A stretch of 64,000 nucleotides of DNA from contig CAYSMF010000005.1 of assembly GCA_964432155.1 (NCBI GenBank), positions 75,036 to 139,035 on the forward strand, given 5' to 3'. Shown here one piece after another: positions 42,032 through 50,741 of the stretch (position 1 is its first letter; every line of letters starts with the position of its first letter). This DNA comes from UBA10438 sp964432155 (GTDB lineage Bacteria; Bacteroidota; Ignavibacteria; Kapaibacteriales; Kapaibacteriaceae). Position numbers and translations under genes: made by a program. Below the pieces are notes generated by a model that worked only from the letters and a program-made list of their open reading frames with translations, made no database searches and had not been told where the DNA came from.

Positions 42032-42799
42032 TTATCCAAATCGGCCAGTGATGTAATCTTCGGTTTCTTTCTTTGACGGACTCGTGAAGATCGTTCGTGT
42101 ACGATCGAATTCAATGAGTGAGCCCATCAGGAAGAACCCTGTAAAGTCCGACACGCGACCAGCCTGTTGCATGTTGTGCGTTACGAGCACGATCGTATAC
42201 GTGTCCTTCAATTCTTCAATCAGTTCCTCAACCTTTGCAGTAGAGATTGGATCGAGCGCCGAACATGGCTCGTCCATGAGGAGAATCTCTGGGTTGATCG
42301 CAATCGCGCGGGCAATACACAGACGTTGTTGCTGTCCACCCGACATCCCAAGTGCAGAATGATGGAGGCGATCTTTGACTTCATCCCACAATGCCGAACG
42401 ACGGAGGCTTGATTCGACGATCTCGTCGAGCTCTGCCTTCGTGCGAGATTCGTTCAATGTGAGTCCATACGTAATGTTCTCATAGATCGACTTCGGAAAT
42501 GGAATCGACTTCTGGAACACCATGCCAATGCGACGACGAAGTGTGACAACGTCGACTTCTTTATCGTACACATTCACGCCGTCTACCACCATTTGTCCGC
42601 CAATACTCGTGCCTTCGATCAAATCGTTCATACGATTGATCGAACGCAGGAATGTCGACTTCCCACAGCCAGACGGACCGATGAAGGCCGTGACTTTGCG
42701 CTCAGGAATGCTGAGGTTGATGTCGAAAAGCGCCTGTTTCTGTCCGTAATGGAAGTTGAAACCCTGCGCTTCAATCTTTGTCTGAAGATCCTTGGCCAT
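42032..42799 (-). CDS. pstB: Phosphate ABC transporter ATP-binding protein PstB
   Basis: 255 residues. Walker A is FIGPSGCGKSTFLRS, the signature LGMSGGQQQRLCIARA and Walker B EILLMDEPCSALDP, followed by the switch His in VLVTHNMQQAGR. FFLMGSLIEFDRT near the end is typical of PstB. It powers phosphate import with PstA and PstC. Confidence 0.98.
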   Translation of the reverse strand: MAKDLQTKIEAQGFNFHYGQKQALFDINLSIPERKVTAFIGPSGCGKSTFLRSINRMNDLIEGTSIGGQMVVDGVNVYDKEVDVVTLRRRIGMVFQKSIPFPKSIYENITYGLTLNESRTKAELDEIVESSLRRSALWDEVKDRLHHSALGMSGGQQQRLCIARAIAINPEILLMDEPCSALDPISTAKVEELIEELKDTYTIVLVTHNMQQAGRVSDFTGFFLMGSLIEFDRTRTIFTSPSKKETEDYITGRFG

Positions 42800-42810
42800 G
42801 AGGATTCTTT

Positions 42811-43719
42811 CTACCGCTTCCGCAAACGTGAGCGAATGAGAATTGCTGTGAGATTCAACAGGAAGGTCAGCCCAAGCAGTACCAGCGTGGTCGCAAACTG
42901 CAATGGCAACGTCTTCTCAACATCAGGCGACTGCGTCGAGAGGACGAAGAGGTGATATCCCAAGTGCATGAACTTTTCAGTGACCGCAGAGGGGAGTACT
43001 TCCGATGAATAGGTGACACCCACAAAGAGAATTGCTGCTACTTCACCAGCACCACGGCCAACGGCAAGAATGGAGCCGGTAAGAATACCCGTCACGGAAT
43101 TCGGGATCACAACCTTCACAATGGTCTGCATGCGCGTTGCGCCAAGTGCGAGTGATGCTTCGCGCAGATCGCGCGGAACGGCTCGTAGCGACTCTTCAAC
43201 GGCAACAATCACAACCGGTAGGGTGAGAACCGCCAGTGTTGCCGCCGACCATAACAGTGATCCGTCGCCAAACGATGATGATCCGAATGCTGCGTCGATA
43301 CTTCCACCCATGAACTGGATAAAGAAGCCTACACCGAACAGACCAAACACGATCGACGGAACGCCGGCAAGTGTGTTGACGGCAAAGCGAACACTCCGTG
43401 CGAACCACGAATCCTGCTTCGCAAACTCTGTGAGATAGATCGCCGTTGCAGTACCTACGGGTACGCCGAGGAGTGTCATCAGCAATACCAGCAGCGTGGT
43501 TCCTGCAAGCGCTGGCCAGATGCCACCTTCGGTGTTGCTGTTCCGAGGGAACTCTGTGAGAAACTCCCACGTGACGTGCGAACCACCGTTGAGCAAGAAG
43601 TTGCCGAACATGCCGAGGATGATGCCGACAACAGCTACTGCTGCCGTCAGTGCAACAAGCACAGCAAAGAAGCCGAGCAAGCGTTTTGGAAGGGGCAAGG
43701 TTGATGCGGAAAACTGCAT
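42811..43719 (-). CDS. pstA: Phosphate ABC transporter permease PstA
   Basis: 302 residues with about six membrane helices. PstA-type segments are GGIWPALAGTTLLVLLMTLLG, LAGVPSIVFGLFGVGFF and the ABC-coupling EAA loop EESLRAVPRDLREASLALGATRMQT. It lies 1 bp from pstC and 11 bp from pstB. Confidence 0.97.
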   Translation of the reverse strand: MQFSASTLPLPKRLLGFFAVLVALTAAVAVVGIILGMFGNFLLNGGSHVTWEFLTEFPRNSNTEGGIWPALAGTTLLVLLMTLLGVPVGTATAIYLTEFAKQDSWFARSVRFAVNTLAGVPSIVFGLFGVGFFIQFMGGSIDAAFGSSSFGDGSLLWSAATLAVLTLPVVIVAVEESLRAVPRDLREASLALGATRMQTIVKVVIPNSVTGILTGSILAVGRGAGEVAAILFVGVTYSSEVLPSAVTEKFMHLGYHLFVLSTQSPDVEKTLPLQFATTLVLLGLTFLLNLTAILIRSRLRKR

Positions 43720-43720
43720 G

Positions 43721-44917
43721 TTACTTCCCCTGGAAGCGCTTAATGAAGCGCGTCTTCACGTACAACTCAGTCACGGCATTCAGTCCGAACGAGAACACAA
43801 ACAGCAGCACTCCCAAGAGGAACAACACGCCGTAGTGCTCCGAGCCCCATACAACTTCGCCCATCTCGCTACCAATCGTGGCTGCTACTGTTCGTGCAGG
43901 TTGGAAGGGTGAAAAGCTCGACAATGGAGCGTTGCCGGTTGCCATGATGGCGATCATTGTTTCACCAAAGGCGCGTCCAATGCCCAGGAGCACCGCGGCA
44001 AAGACGCCCGGTGCTGCAGCTGGCAACATCACACGGTAGGCCGTCTGCCACTCGGTGGAGCCAAGAGCGAGCGAAGCTTCTCGGAGCGTCTTTGGTACAG
44101 CACTGAGCGCGTCTTCTGCAATCGAGAAGACAATCGGAATGACGGCGAGCGACAGACCAATGCCGCCCACGATGGCGTTGAGTCGGTAGGGAACGCCTGT
44201 GATGTCTTGCACCCACGATGCAACTGTTACCAGACAGAAAAAGCCGATCACAACGGATGGGAATCCAGCGAGGAGCTCGATGCCTGGCTTCACGATTTCA
44301 CGAATCCAAGGCTTGGCAAAGAACGCAACGAAGAGTGCCGCAAGGATGCCAAGGGGCGCACCAATGAGGATGGCAATCAGCGTTGTCTTCGCCGTGCCGA
44401 TCAACAGTGGTACGATGCCGAACTTCGATACTTCACCGACAGGTTGCCATGTAGAACTGAAGAAGTTCTCGGCAAATGACAGTGTGTCGCCGGCGATCAC
44501 TTCTTCTTCCGCAGCCTCTGCATCGATATCCGGAGGGATCAGACCCGATGACGGATTATAGATGTGAGGGTAGGCAGGATTCTTCGCGATATAGATGAAC
44601 TCGCCGGGAGCCCCTTCTTCACCAGAGACCGGAACTTCTGCGTCAGGGTTGTATACCTCTGGCTCTTCAGCTTCAGGATTGTACACCTCTGGTTCAGTCT
44701 CTGCTGCCGCCGGTGAGGTTGTCTGATCTGATGATGGCGCAGATGTCTGCTCCGTAGCAGCATCCGCGTTGCCAAAGAGCAGGGTGGATGCTTCGCGGAA
44801 CACGAAGATGAAGATCAAGAAGATCACGATAATCGACAGCGATGCAATGGCCCGAATGGACCACTCCGCCATCAGTTCACCGATATTTCTTCGTGTAGCT
44901 CGAAACGGATTATTCAC
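43721..44917 (-). CDS. pstC: Phosphate ABC transporter permease PstC with periplasmic insertion
   Basis: 398 residues, longer than the usual 300-330. The GTG at 44917 is the likely start; an ATG at 44872 is possible. After the first helix (about 22-45), residues 51-145 form an Ala/Glu/Pro-rich insertion with the tandem repeat EPEVYNPEAE and EPEVYNPDAE. The normal permease then resumes (FSSTWQPVGEVSKFGIVPLL, AGFPSVVIGFF) with the EAA loop AEDALSAVPKTLREASLALG. The insertion should face the periplasm, where PstS docks. A TAACTTTG overlaps the pstS stop and may be an internal promoter. Confidence 0.94.
   Translation of the reverse strand: MNNPFRATRRNIGELMAEWSIRAIASLSIIVIFLIFIFVFREASTLLFGNADAATEQTSAPSSDQTTSPAAAETEPEVYNPEAEEPEVYNPDAEVPVSGEEGAPGEFIYIAKNPAYPHIYNPSSGLIPPDIDAEAAEEEVIAGDTLSFAENFFSSTWQPVGEVSKFGIVPLLIGTAKTTLIAILIGAPLGILAALFVAFFAKPWIREIVKPGIELLAGFPSVVIGFFCLVTVASWVQDITGVPYRLNAIVGGIGLSLAVIPIVFSIAEDALSAVPKTLREASLALGSTEWQTAYRVMLPAAAPGVFAAVLLGIGRAFGETMIAIMATGNAPLSSFSPFQPARTVAATIGSEMGEVVWGSEHYGVLFLLGVLLFVFSFGLNAVTELYVKTRFIKRFQGK
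44636..44695 (-). repeat. Imperfect 30-bp tandem repeat inside pstC
   Basis: Two adjacent 30-bp units encode EPEVYNPEAE and EPEVYNPDAE (residues 75-94 of PstC). A third YNP occurs at residues 120-122. Confidence 0.8.
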
Positions 44918-44944
44918 TGCGCCCTCAAAATCCCTGGCGCAAAG

Positions 44945-45784
44945 TTACTTGCGCTTGATCGGATAGTAACCAACTTCTGACACAACCTTTTGTCCAGCAG
45001 GCGAAATTACCCAGTCAATGAACTTCTTGACGCTACCAGCTGGCTTTTGATTGAGATAGAAGTACAGGAATCGCGAAATCGGGTACGATCCGTCGTGGAT
45101 CGTGGCGGCTGTTGGGGTAACAGCCTTCGCCGATGGATCCTTTGCGATTGGAAGCGCCTTGACGTTCTTGGCATAGGCTGCACCACCGAAGCCGATCGCA
45201 TTGATGTCCTTCGAGACAGCATTGATCAGGGCAGCTGTACCTGCCATGTGCTGCGCAGATGCGGCGAAGTCCTGCTTGTTGAGTACGTGCTCCTTGAAGA
45301 ACTCGTAGGTACCCGAGTTGTTTTCGCGCGAGTAGAGCAGGATTGGCTTGTCGTTGCCGCCGACCTGCTTCCAATTGGTGACCTTGCCCGTGAAGATGTC
45401 CTTCACTTGCGCCATCGTGAGTTGCTTCACAGGATTCGACTTGTGCACGTAGATCGCAAGTCCATCCATTGCAACACGGATCTCAAGCCCCTTGTAGCCA
45501 AACTTCTTTTCGAGCTGTGCGACTTCGTCCTTCTTGATTGGACGGGATGATGCACAGATGTTGGTGGTACCGTTGATCAGCGCTGCGATACCTGTGCCCG
45601 AGCCACCACCAGTGACTTGGAACTCGGTGGTTGTCTTGTCTGGAAATGCCTCAGTCCAACGCTGGACGAGAATCACCATCGTGTCGGAGCCCTTGATGGT
45701 GACGCGCTCCTTCGGGAGTGCGAATGCAATTGCTGTGAAGGCGATGACGACGATAAATGGGATGATGCGACGAATGAGTTGCAT
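44945..45784 (-). CDS. pstS: Phosphate ABC transporter substrate-binding protein PstS
   Basis: 279 residues with a signal peptide (MQLIRRIIPFIVVIAFTAIAFA). Phosphate-binding features are TIKGSDTMVILVQ, VTGGGSGTGIAALINGTTNIC and YSRENNSGTYEFF. It captures phosphate in the periplasm for PstCAB. A candidate PhoB operator lies at 45853-45869 and a TAATTTG box at 45819-45825, giving a leader of about 30 nt. Confidence 0.97.
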   Translation of the reverse strand: MQLIRRIIPFIVVIAFTAIAFALPKERVTIKGSDTMVILVQRWTEAFPDKTTTEFQVTGGGSGTGIAALINGTTNICASSRPIKKDEVAQLEKKFGYKGLEIRVAMDGLAIYVHKSNPVKQLTMAQVKDIFTGKVTNWKQVGGNDKPILLYSRENNSGTYEFFKEHVLNKQDFAASAQHMAGTAALINAVSKDINAIGFGGAAYAKNVKALPIAKDPSAKAVTPTAATIHDGSYPISRFLYFYLNQKPAGSVKKFIDWVISPAGQKVVSEVGYYPIKRK

Positions 45785-45818
45785 AGTGTCGTTGTGAGTG
45801 AGTGAACAAAACGAGGAG

Positions 45819-45825
45819 CAAATTA
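45819..45825 (-). promoter_or_regulatory. Likely promoter box for pstSCAB-phoU
   Basis: TAATTTG on the minus strand is a one-base-shorter form of TAnnTTTG, placed 27 nt downstream of the candidate PhoB operator. Confidence 0.4.
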
Positions 45826-45852
45826 GCTGACCAGCGGGGCCTGAGCAGATGT

Positions 45853-45869
45853 GTTACCACATCATAACA
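45853..45869 (-). promoter_or_regulatory. Candidate PhoB operator of the pst operon
   Basis: TGTTATGATGTGGTAAC fits TGTTAY-N7-TAAC. It extends to a perfect 6-bp inverted repeat (GTGTTA-N8-TAACAC) and can also be read as GTTAT/GTAAC half-sites 11 bp apart. It lies directly after the porin stop codon. Confidence 0.55.
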
Positions 45870-45871
45870 CC

Positions 45872-47125
45872 TTAGATGCCGAGCTCCATGTTGAAGCGAG
45901 CGTAGAGTGAGTGCTGCACTTCGCTGCCCGAATTCAGCAGGGTAATGCGATTGGTGCCGAGTTCGACATTTGCCTTGATACGATGACGGTTGATGTAGTA
46001 ACCGAGCACACCACTGATGTTGACCTGCTTCTGGTACTCGGCGAGTCCGGCAAGTTGACTACCTGCATCAACTACAGCATATCGTGCACCAACATTCCAC
46101 ATCGATGGAAAGACGTACGAGGCCTGTGCCATGTAGCCGCGGCCGACAAACACTGCAGCATAATCCTTGCCTGTTGTGTCTTTGCTGTTGTACGTGATCG
46201 GGTTGTCCGACGTGCGCTGTGCATACTCTGTGTAGAGCGAGAAGCCCTGATACTTCAGCAACGCGTCTGCATAGAATACCTGTGAGGAGCGGCGTCCATA
46301 CAGTGCACGACCAAGCGGTCCGCGTGTCTTGGTTTGATTGTCGTTGTGGTGATAGGTAACACCTACCGACAGCTTTGGTGTTTGTTCGCGCATGATGTCG
46401 CCTTCGAAATAGTCGCCACCATTCTTGAAGGCTCCAAACGGAAGCACTTCGGCGCGACCAGTATAGGCCATGCCGCCACCAACCAACGATGGCTGATTCC
46501 GTCCATCACCCGTTGATACGGCACCCCGCAGGTTCACAATTACACTTCCGGTAAGCGGACGCCAGAAGCCCTGGAAGCCGAAGTCGCGGTCGAGGTTGAA
46601 CGCAGCGTTAACAATCGAACGATCCGGCTGCTCAAGGTCTGCCGATGAGATCACACGCTGACGGTTACCAGGGAGCTTCGTCTGACCGAAACCCACCTGG
46701 AGGTTTGGAGTGAAGTTCCAGAAGATCATCGCGTCGCGAATGATGTTGGGGAACTGCGTATCAGACCAGTCTTGGTCCGACCGCGAGAATGACAACTGAA
46801 GATTGAACGTCAGGCGTGGGTCGTAGAGTGAGCCACCAAATCGCAAACGGAGGCGACGAACCGCGAAATCCGTCGAACCTGCCGAAAGGTCGAGGTCCTG
46901 GTCGACGTCTTCCGTCTTCGTGGTGTAGGTCGCCCAGTTTTGCATGCGGAAGCGCATCAAAACGCGTGTGCTCGAATCGGCCGACTGGAACACAACACCA
47001 TCAGCATTGAAGTCGAAGCTGCCATGTGACTGTGTCGAGGCCTGTCCGAACAGCGCCGTCGAGGCAAGGATAACGCCAGTAGCTAGTGTGCTGGCGCGCA
47101 GAAGTACCCGTGTAAAGATTCCCAT
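45872..47125 (-). CDS. Phosphate-selective porin (OprO/OprP family)
   Basis: 417 residues with a signal peptide ending TALFGQ. Beta-barrel features match Porin_O_P: GSFDFNADGVVFQSADSSTRVLMRFRM read in parts, FAVRRLRLRFGGSLYDPRL, FGQTKLPGNRQRVISS, and the closing strand HSLYARFNMELGI. It probably lets phosphate or polyphosphate cross the outer membrane. It lies directly upstream of pstS, and repeats of GTTAC/GTAAC at its promoter are shared with pstS and phoB, so it is likely a Pho-regulon member. Confidence 0.9.
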   Translation of the reverse strand: MGIFTRVLLRASTLATGVILASTALFGQASTQSHGSFDFNADGVVFQSADSSTRVLMRFRMQNWATYTTKTEDVDQDLDLSAGSTDFAVRRLRLRFGGSLYDPRLTFNLQLSFSRSDQDWSDTQFPNIIRDAMIFWNFTPNLQVGFGQTKLPGNRQRVISSADLEQPDRSIVNAAFNLDRDFGFQGFWRPLTGSVIVNLRGAVSTGDGRNQPSLVGGGMAYTGRAEVLPFGAFKNGGDYFEGDIMREQTPKLSVGVTYHHNDNQTKTRGPLGRALYGRRSSQVFYADALLKYQGFSLYTEYAQRTSDNPITYNSKDTTGKDYAAVFVGRGYMAQASYVFPSMWNVGARYAVVDAGSQLAGLAEYQKQVNISGVLGYYINRHRIKANVELGTNRITLLNSGSEVQHSLYARFNMELGI

Positions 47126-47149
47126 GGTTCAGGGTCTCGCGTGTAATGA

Positions 47150-47171
47150 AATTGTTAGCCAATTGTTACCG
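47150..47171. repeat. Pair of 11-bp direct repeats in the porin leader
   Basis: AATTGTTAGCC (47150-47160) and AATTGTTACCG (47161-47171) are adjacent and share GTTA cores. They lie between the porin promoter box and its ATG, so they could be a second regulator site in the leader. Confidence 0.5.
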
Positions 47172-47174
47172 GTG

Positions 47175-47182
47175 CGAAACTA
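47175..47182 (-). promoter_or_regulatory. Likely promoter box of the porin gene
   Basis: TAGTTTCG on the minus strand has one mismatch to TAnnTTTG and lies 23 nt from the candidate PhoB operator, the same spacing as at phoB. It predicts a leader of about 45 nt. Confidence 0.45.
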
Positions 47183-47192
47183 GAGCCCCCCT

Positions 47193-47225
47193 CCGTAACA
47201 CTACCGTTACCTTTCCGTAACATTG
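47193..47225 (-). promoter_or_regulatory. Candidate PhoB operator of the porin: three 11-bp repeats
   Basis: On the plus strand CCGTAACACTA, CCGTTACCTTT and CCGTAACATTG follow each other exactly every 11 bp. On the minus strand this contains TGTTACGGAAAGGTAAC (47206-47222), which matches TGTTAY-N7-TAAC. The 11-bp period is that of PhoB half-sites in E. coli. Confidence 0.55.
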
Positions 47226-47266
47226 AAAACGATGAATATTCTGTCATAGAAAGGGGCTTGCGGTCG

Positions 47267-47274
47267 TATTTTCG
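47267..47274 (+). promoter_or_regulatory. Weak TAnnTTTG-like box for pfkA
   Basis: TATTTTCG has one mismatch and lies 6 nt before the ATG at 47281. Confidence 0.4.
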
Positions 47275-47280
47275 TGGCGT

Positions 47281-48240
47281 ATGAAACGTATCGCAGTGTT
47301 TACTAGTGGCGGCGACGCACCCGGCATGAATGCCCACATTCGTGCTGTTGAGCGCACTGCCGATAAGCGTGGCCTCGAGGTCATTGGCATTATCGGTGGA
47401 TACTCGGGAATGATAGCCGGGCACTTCGAAGTGCTCGATCGCGTTCGCACAGCCAATACGATTGATCGTGGTGGTACGATCCTGAAGACGTCTCGTTGTC
47501 CAGATTTCTTTGAGCCTGACGGACGTATCCAAGCTGCCGAGCAGTTGCGCAAGCATGGCATCGATGGTGTTGTTGCCTGTGGCGGTGACGGAACATTCCA
47601 TGGTGCACATGCGCTGTGGACTGAGCATGGTATTCCGATTGTTGGAACGCCGGGAACGATCGATAACGATCTGGCTGGTACCGACTTCACGATCGGCTAC
47701 GACACGGCCATTAATACTGCAGCCCAAGCGATCGACAAGATCCGCGATACAGCTGAATCACACGGTCGGTTGTTCTTTATTGAGGTGATGGGACGCCACG
47801 CCGGATTCATCGCGTTTGATGTCGGTATCGCCTGTGGTGCTGAGTACGTTGCTGTACCGGAAACGCTCACCGACATCGACGAACTCTATCAGCGTATTGT
47901 CCTTCAGGGCCTTGATAAGCGTACAGTCGTCATCGTTGGTGAAGGCGATGAACTTGGCGGTGCGCTTGGCATTAGCCGAAAGCTTGAGGAACGCTACGGC
48001 GTTCCGTCGAAGGTGTCTATTCTTGGACACGTGCAACGCGGTGGATCACCGACGGTGCGCGACCGTGTTCTTGCGTCGCGTCTTGGTGCAGCTGCCGTCG
48101 ATGCACTCGTCAATGGTCGATCTGATGTCATGATCGGGCAGGTTGGACACGACATATCCTACGTGCCTTTTGAACAAACGTGGACGGATCGCAAGCCGAT
48201 CCCTACCTATCTCACTGAACTTTCTACGCTCCTTGTATGA
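47281..48240 (+). CDS. pfkA: ATP-dependent 6-phosphofructokinase
   Basis: 319 residues, the E. coli PfkA length. Motifs are FTSGGDAPGMNAHIRAV, VACGGDGTFHGAHAL and GTPGTIDNDLAGTDFTIGYDTA. The Gly of GGDG and the Gly of PGTIDND (PPi enzymes have Asp and Lys there) point to ATP rather than pyrophosphate. It phosphorylates fructose 6-phosphate in glycolysis. It heads an operon whose next ATG overlaps its stop. Confidence 0.96.
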   Translation: MKRIAVFTSGGDAPGMNAHIRAVERTADKRGLEVIGIIGGYSGMIAGHFEVLDRVRTANTIDRGGTILKTSRCPDFFEPDGRIQAAEQLRKHGIDGVVACGGDGTFHGAHALWTEHGIPIVGTPGTIDNDLAGTDFTIGYDTAINTAAQAIDKIRDTAESHGRLFFIEVMGRHAGFIAFDVGIACGAEYVAVPETLTDIDELYQRIVLQGLDKRTVVIVGEGDELGGALGISRKLEERYGVPSKVSILGHVQRGGSPTVRDRVLASRLGAAAVDALVNGRSDVMIGQVGHDISYVPFEQTWTDRKPIPTYLTELSTLLV

Positions 48241-48521
48241 ACGACGTATTAACGTTTATCACCATCGTGCAGATCTACCAAGTCGAAGGCATGGTAGCAC
48301 TCGGCAAGATGAAGCATCCCGTCACGAATGAATTCATGAAGAATCAGGACCATGCGCGATATGTAATCGACATGCTCACGATTCTGAAAGACAAGACGAC
48401 GGGCAATTTGAACATCGACGAAGCACGGATTCTCGATCAGACGATCAGCACGCTGAAGCTCAACTTCGTTGATGAATTTGGCAACCCTGACGGTCCTGCG
48501 ACGTCTGGAAATCTTGCCTAA
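48237..48521 (+). CDS. DUF1844-family protein
   Basis: 94 residues. VEGMVALGKMKHPVTNEF, ARYVIDMLTILKDKTTGNL and EARILDQTISTLKLNFVDE match DUF1844, a small helical family of unknown function. Its start overlaps the pfkA stop by 4 bp and its last base is the first base of nadK. Confidence 0.85.
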   Translation: MNDVLTFITIVQIYQVEGMVALGKMKHPVTNEFMKNQDHARYVIDMLTILKDKTTGNLNIDEARILDQTISTLKLNFVDEFGNPDGPATSGNLA

Positions 48522-49387
48522 TGCGCTGTATTGCCATCCTCGCCTACGCTGCGCGACCCGAAGCTGTACGCTGGGCGTCGCACGCAGCCACGCGATTGCA
48601 CGAGGAAGGCGTCGAAGTCATCCTTGATACGATTCTGGCAGATGAACTACCAGACGAACTCGTCGCACGTTGCGACGTTCGTCCAGTGGTTGAGTTCAGT
48701 ACTCGTGCAGACATGGTGATGACCTTCGGTGGTGACGGAACATTGCTTGCAGCCACGCGTGTGTTGATGGGATCTGATGTGCCGATCATGGGTATCAACG
48801 TTGGGAAGCTGGGCTTCCTTGCGGAATTCCCAACGTCGGAGCTCGACGCCGCAATCATGGATGTGCTCAAAGGAAACTATCGCATCGTCGATCGTACAAC
48901 CCTCGAAGTGCATGCTGGAGATGCGGTGCATTACGCACTCAATGATGTGCTGATTGAGCGTTCAGCAGAAGCGAAGATGACAGGCGTGCGCGCATTTGTG
49001 AACGATCACCACGTTGCTGACTATCGCGCAGATGGCGTGATCGTGTGTACGCCGACAGGATCGACGGCGTATTCGTTGGCAGCTGGTGGACCGATTATTG
49101 CGCCGTCGTCGCACGTAATCTGTGTTACGCCTATTGCGCCGCATACGCTCACCCTCAGACCGCTGATCGTGAACGATGCGAGTGAGATTCGCTGCACGCT
49201 CATGGAAGGTCAGCGCGAAGCTCACGTTGTTGCTGACGGACAGATTCTATGCACGCTCAAGAGCAATGAGTCGGTGATCATTCGAAAGGGTGATCACCTT
49301 GTAAAGCTTGTCAAGCGGGCCGATAGCAACTACTACGACCTGCTTCGCGAGAAACTTCTCTGGTCGGCCGACCCAACGGCACGATGA
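48521..49387 (+). CDS. nadK: NAD kinase
   Basis: 288 residues. The signature MVMTFGGDGTLLAATRVL, GINVGKLGFLAEFP, the LND of YALNDVLIER and VCTPTGSTAYSLAAGGPII are diagnostic. It makes NADP from NAD. It shares the transcript with nadC, which acts in NAD synthesis. Confidence 0.97.
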   Translation: MRCIAILAYAARPEAVRWASHAATRLHEEGVEVILDTILADELPDELVARCDVRPVVEFSTRADMVMTFGGDGTLLAATRVLMGSDVPIMGINVGKLGFLAEFPTSELDAAIMDVLKGNYRIVDRTTLEVHAGDAVHYALNDVLIERSAEAKMTGVRAFVNDHHVADYRADGVIVCTPTGSTAYSLAAGGPIIAPSSHVICVTPIAPHTLTLRPLIVNDASEIRCTLMEGQREAHVVADGQILCTLKSNESVIIRKGDHLVKLVKRADSNYYDLLREKLLWSADPTAR

Positions 49388-49394
49388 CGCGCTG

Positions 49395-50741
49395 ATGCTG
49401 CGCCGCGAGCTTTCATTTGTGCAAGCCACTGCGATCAATATGATCGACATGGTGGGCATTGGTCCGTTCGTAACAACGGCGCTCGTGGCATCGACCATGG
49501 GCTCGTCGGAAGGTGCGCTCCTTGCGTGGCTCTGCGGCATGATCATCGCGCTTATTGATGCATCGGTGTGGAGTGAGCTCGGGGCTGCGATGCCAAAGGC
49601 CGGTGGATCATACGCGTTCTTGCGTGAAGCCTACGGACACAGCACGTTGGGACGATTGATGTCGTTCCTGTTTGTGTGGCAGACAACATTCCAAGCACCA
49701 CTCGTGATCACATCCGGTGCCTTAGGATTTGCCACCTATGCTACCTACGTGACGGGTCCGCTCGCACCACTCGAAACACGCGCCATTGCCGTAGGTGTGA
49801 TTCTCCTTCTCATGGCATTACTGTATCGTCGTGTCTCGGCGATCGGTGCGATTTCTGTTGTGTTGTGGACGTGCGTGGTTGCGACGATGGGGTGGATTAT
49901 TATCTCGGGCATTGTCGCTCCTGCCGCCACACCCGTGCATGACGTATCGCGTGTTGCCGATGGCATTGCATGGAACATGCTTGGTGCAGCATTGCTGCCG
50001 ACCGTGTATTCCTACCTGGGATATTACAACGTGTGCCACCTCGGTGCCGAGGTGAAGAATCCCGAGCGTGTCATTCCACGCAGCATGTACGTGTCGATCA
50101 TTGGCATCGGCGTTCTCTACCTTTCAATGCAATGGGCAATCACCCATGTTCTCGACGCTGAGACCATCGCACAATCCTCATTCGTTGTGAGCACAATGCT
50201 CGCAGCGGTATGGGGGAGTCAGGCTGCAACGGTTGGCACAATATTGATCCTCATTGTCGCGATCGCATCGCTCTTCAGCGTGATGCTGGGATATACACGC
50301 ATTCCATATGCGGCAGCGCAGGACGGACTCTTTTTCAAGGTGTTTGCGAAAGAGCATCCAACAGGCAACTTCCCACATGTCAGTTTGTTGATTCTCGGTG
50401 GCGTGTCGATTGTGTTTGCCGCGACGTTGTCGCTCGGCGATTCGATCAAGGCCATTATCACGATGCGTGTGTTCACGCAATTCATTGCGCAGGCAGGCGG
50501 TCTCATGGTGTTGCGCCGTCGCGTTGGACGTTCGGCTATGCCATGGCGCATGTGGCTCTACCCAGTGCCTGTTGTGATGACGATTTGCATTTGGCTGTGG
50601 TTGTTTTGGTCAGCCGATGCAACACGTCAGCTTGTTGGCATCATCGCACCTGTGATCGGTACGTTTGTGTACCTCGTGATCGCACGACGCGATCAACAGT
50701 GGCCATTTCGAACCTTGGAGACTACCCATGACGCGCATTGA
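49395..50741 (+). CDS. APC-superfamily amino acid permease
   Basis: 448 residues from the ATG at 49395, 7 bp after nadK; a longer frame reaches back into nadK but the extra part is not permease-like. About twelve membrane helices. The N-terminal ATAINMIDMVGIGPFVTTAL and the helix-2 region ALIDASVWSELGAAMPKAGGSYAFLREAYG are typical of APC (LAT/YfnA-like) transporters. Later segments YSYLGYYNVCHLGAEVKNPERVIP and SLFSVMLGYTRIPYAAAQDGLF also fit. Substrate unknown. Confidence 0.9.
   Translation: MLRRELSFVQATAINMIDMVGIGPFVTTALVASTMGSSEGALLAWLCGMIIALIDASVWSELGAAMPKAGGSYAFLREAYGHSTLGRLMSFLFVWQTTFQAPLVITSGALGFATYATYVTGPLAPLETRAIAVGVILLLMALLYRRVSAIGAISVVLWTCVVATMGWIIISGIVAPAATPVHDVSRVADGIAWNMLGAALLPTVYSYLGYYNVCHLGAEVKNPERVIPRSMYVSIIGIGVLYLSMQWAITHVLDAETIAQSSFVVSTMLAAVWGSQAATVGTILILIVAIASLFSVMLGYTRIPYAAAQDGLFFKVFAKEHPTGNFPHVSLLILGGVSIVFAATLSLGDSIKAIITMRVFTQFIAQAGGLMVLRRRVGRSAMPWRMWLYPVPVVMTICIWLWLFWSADATRQLVGIIAPVIGTFVYLVIARRDQQWPFRTLETTHDAH

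Noticed and set aside
47241..47249. CTGTCATAG, an E. coli-like Pho half-site upstream of pfkA
   Set aside because: Only one half-site is present and no repeat follows 11 bp away; the GTTAC-type repeats nearby are the better candidate.
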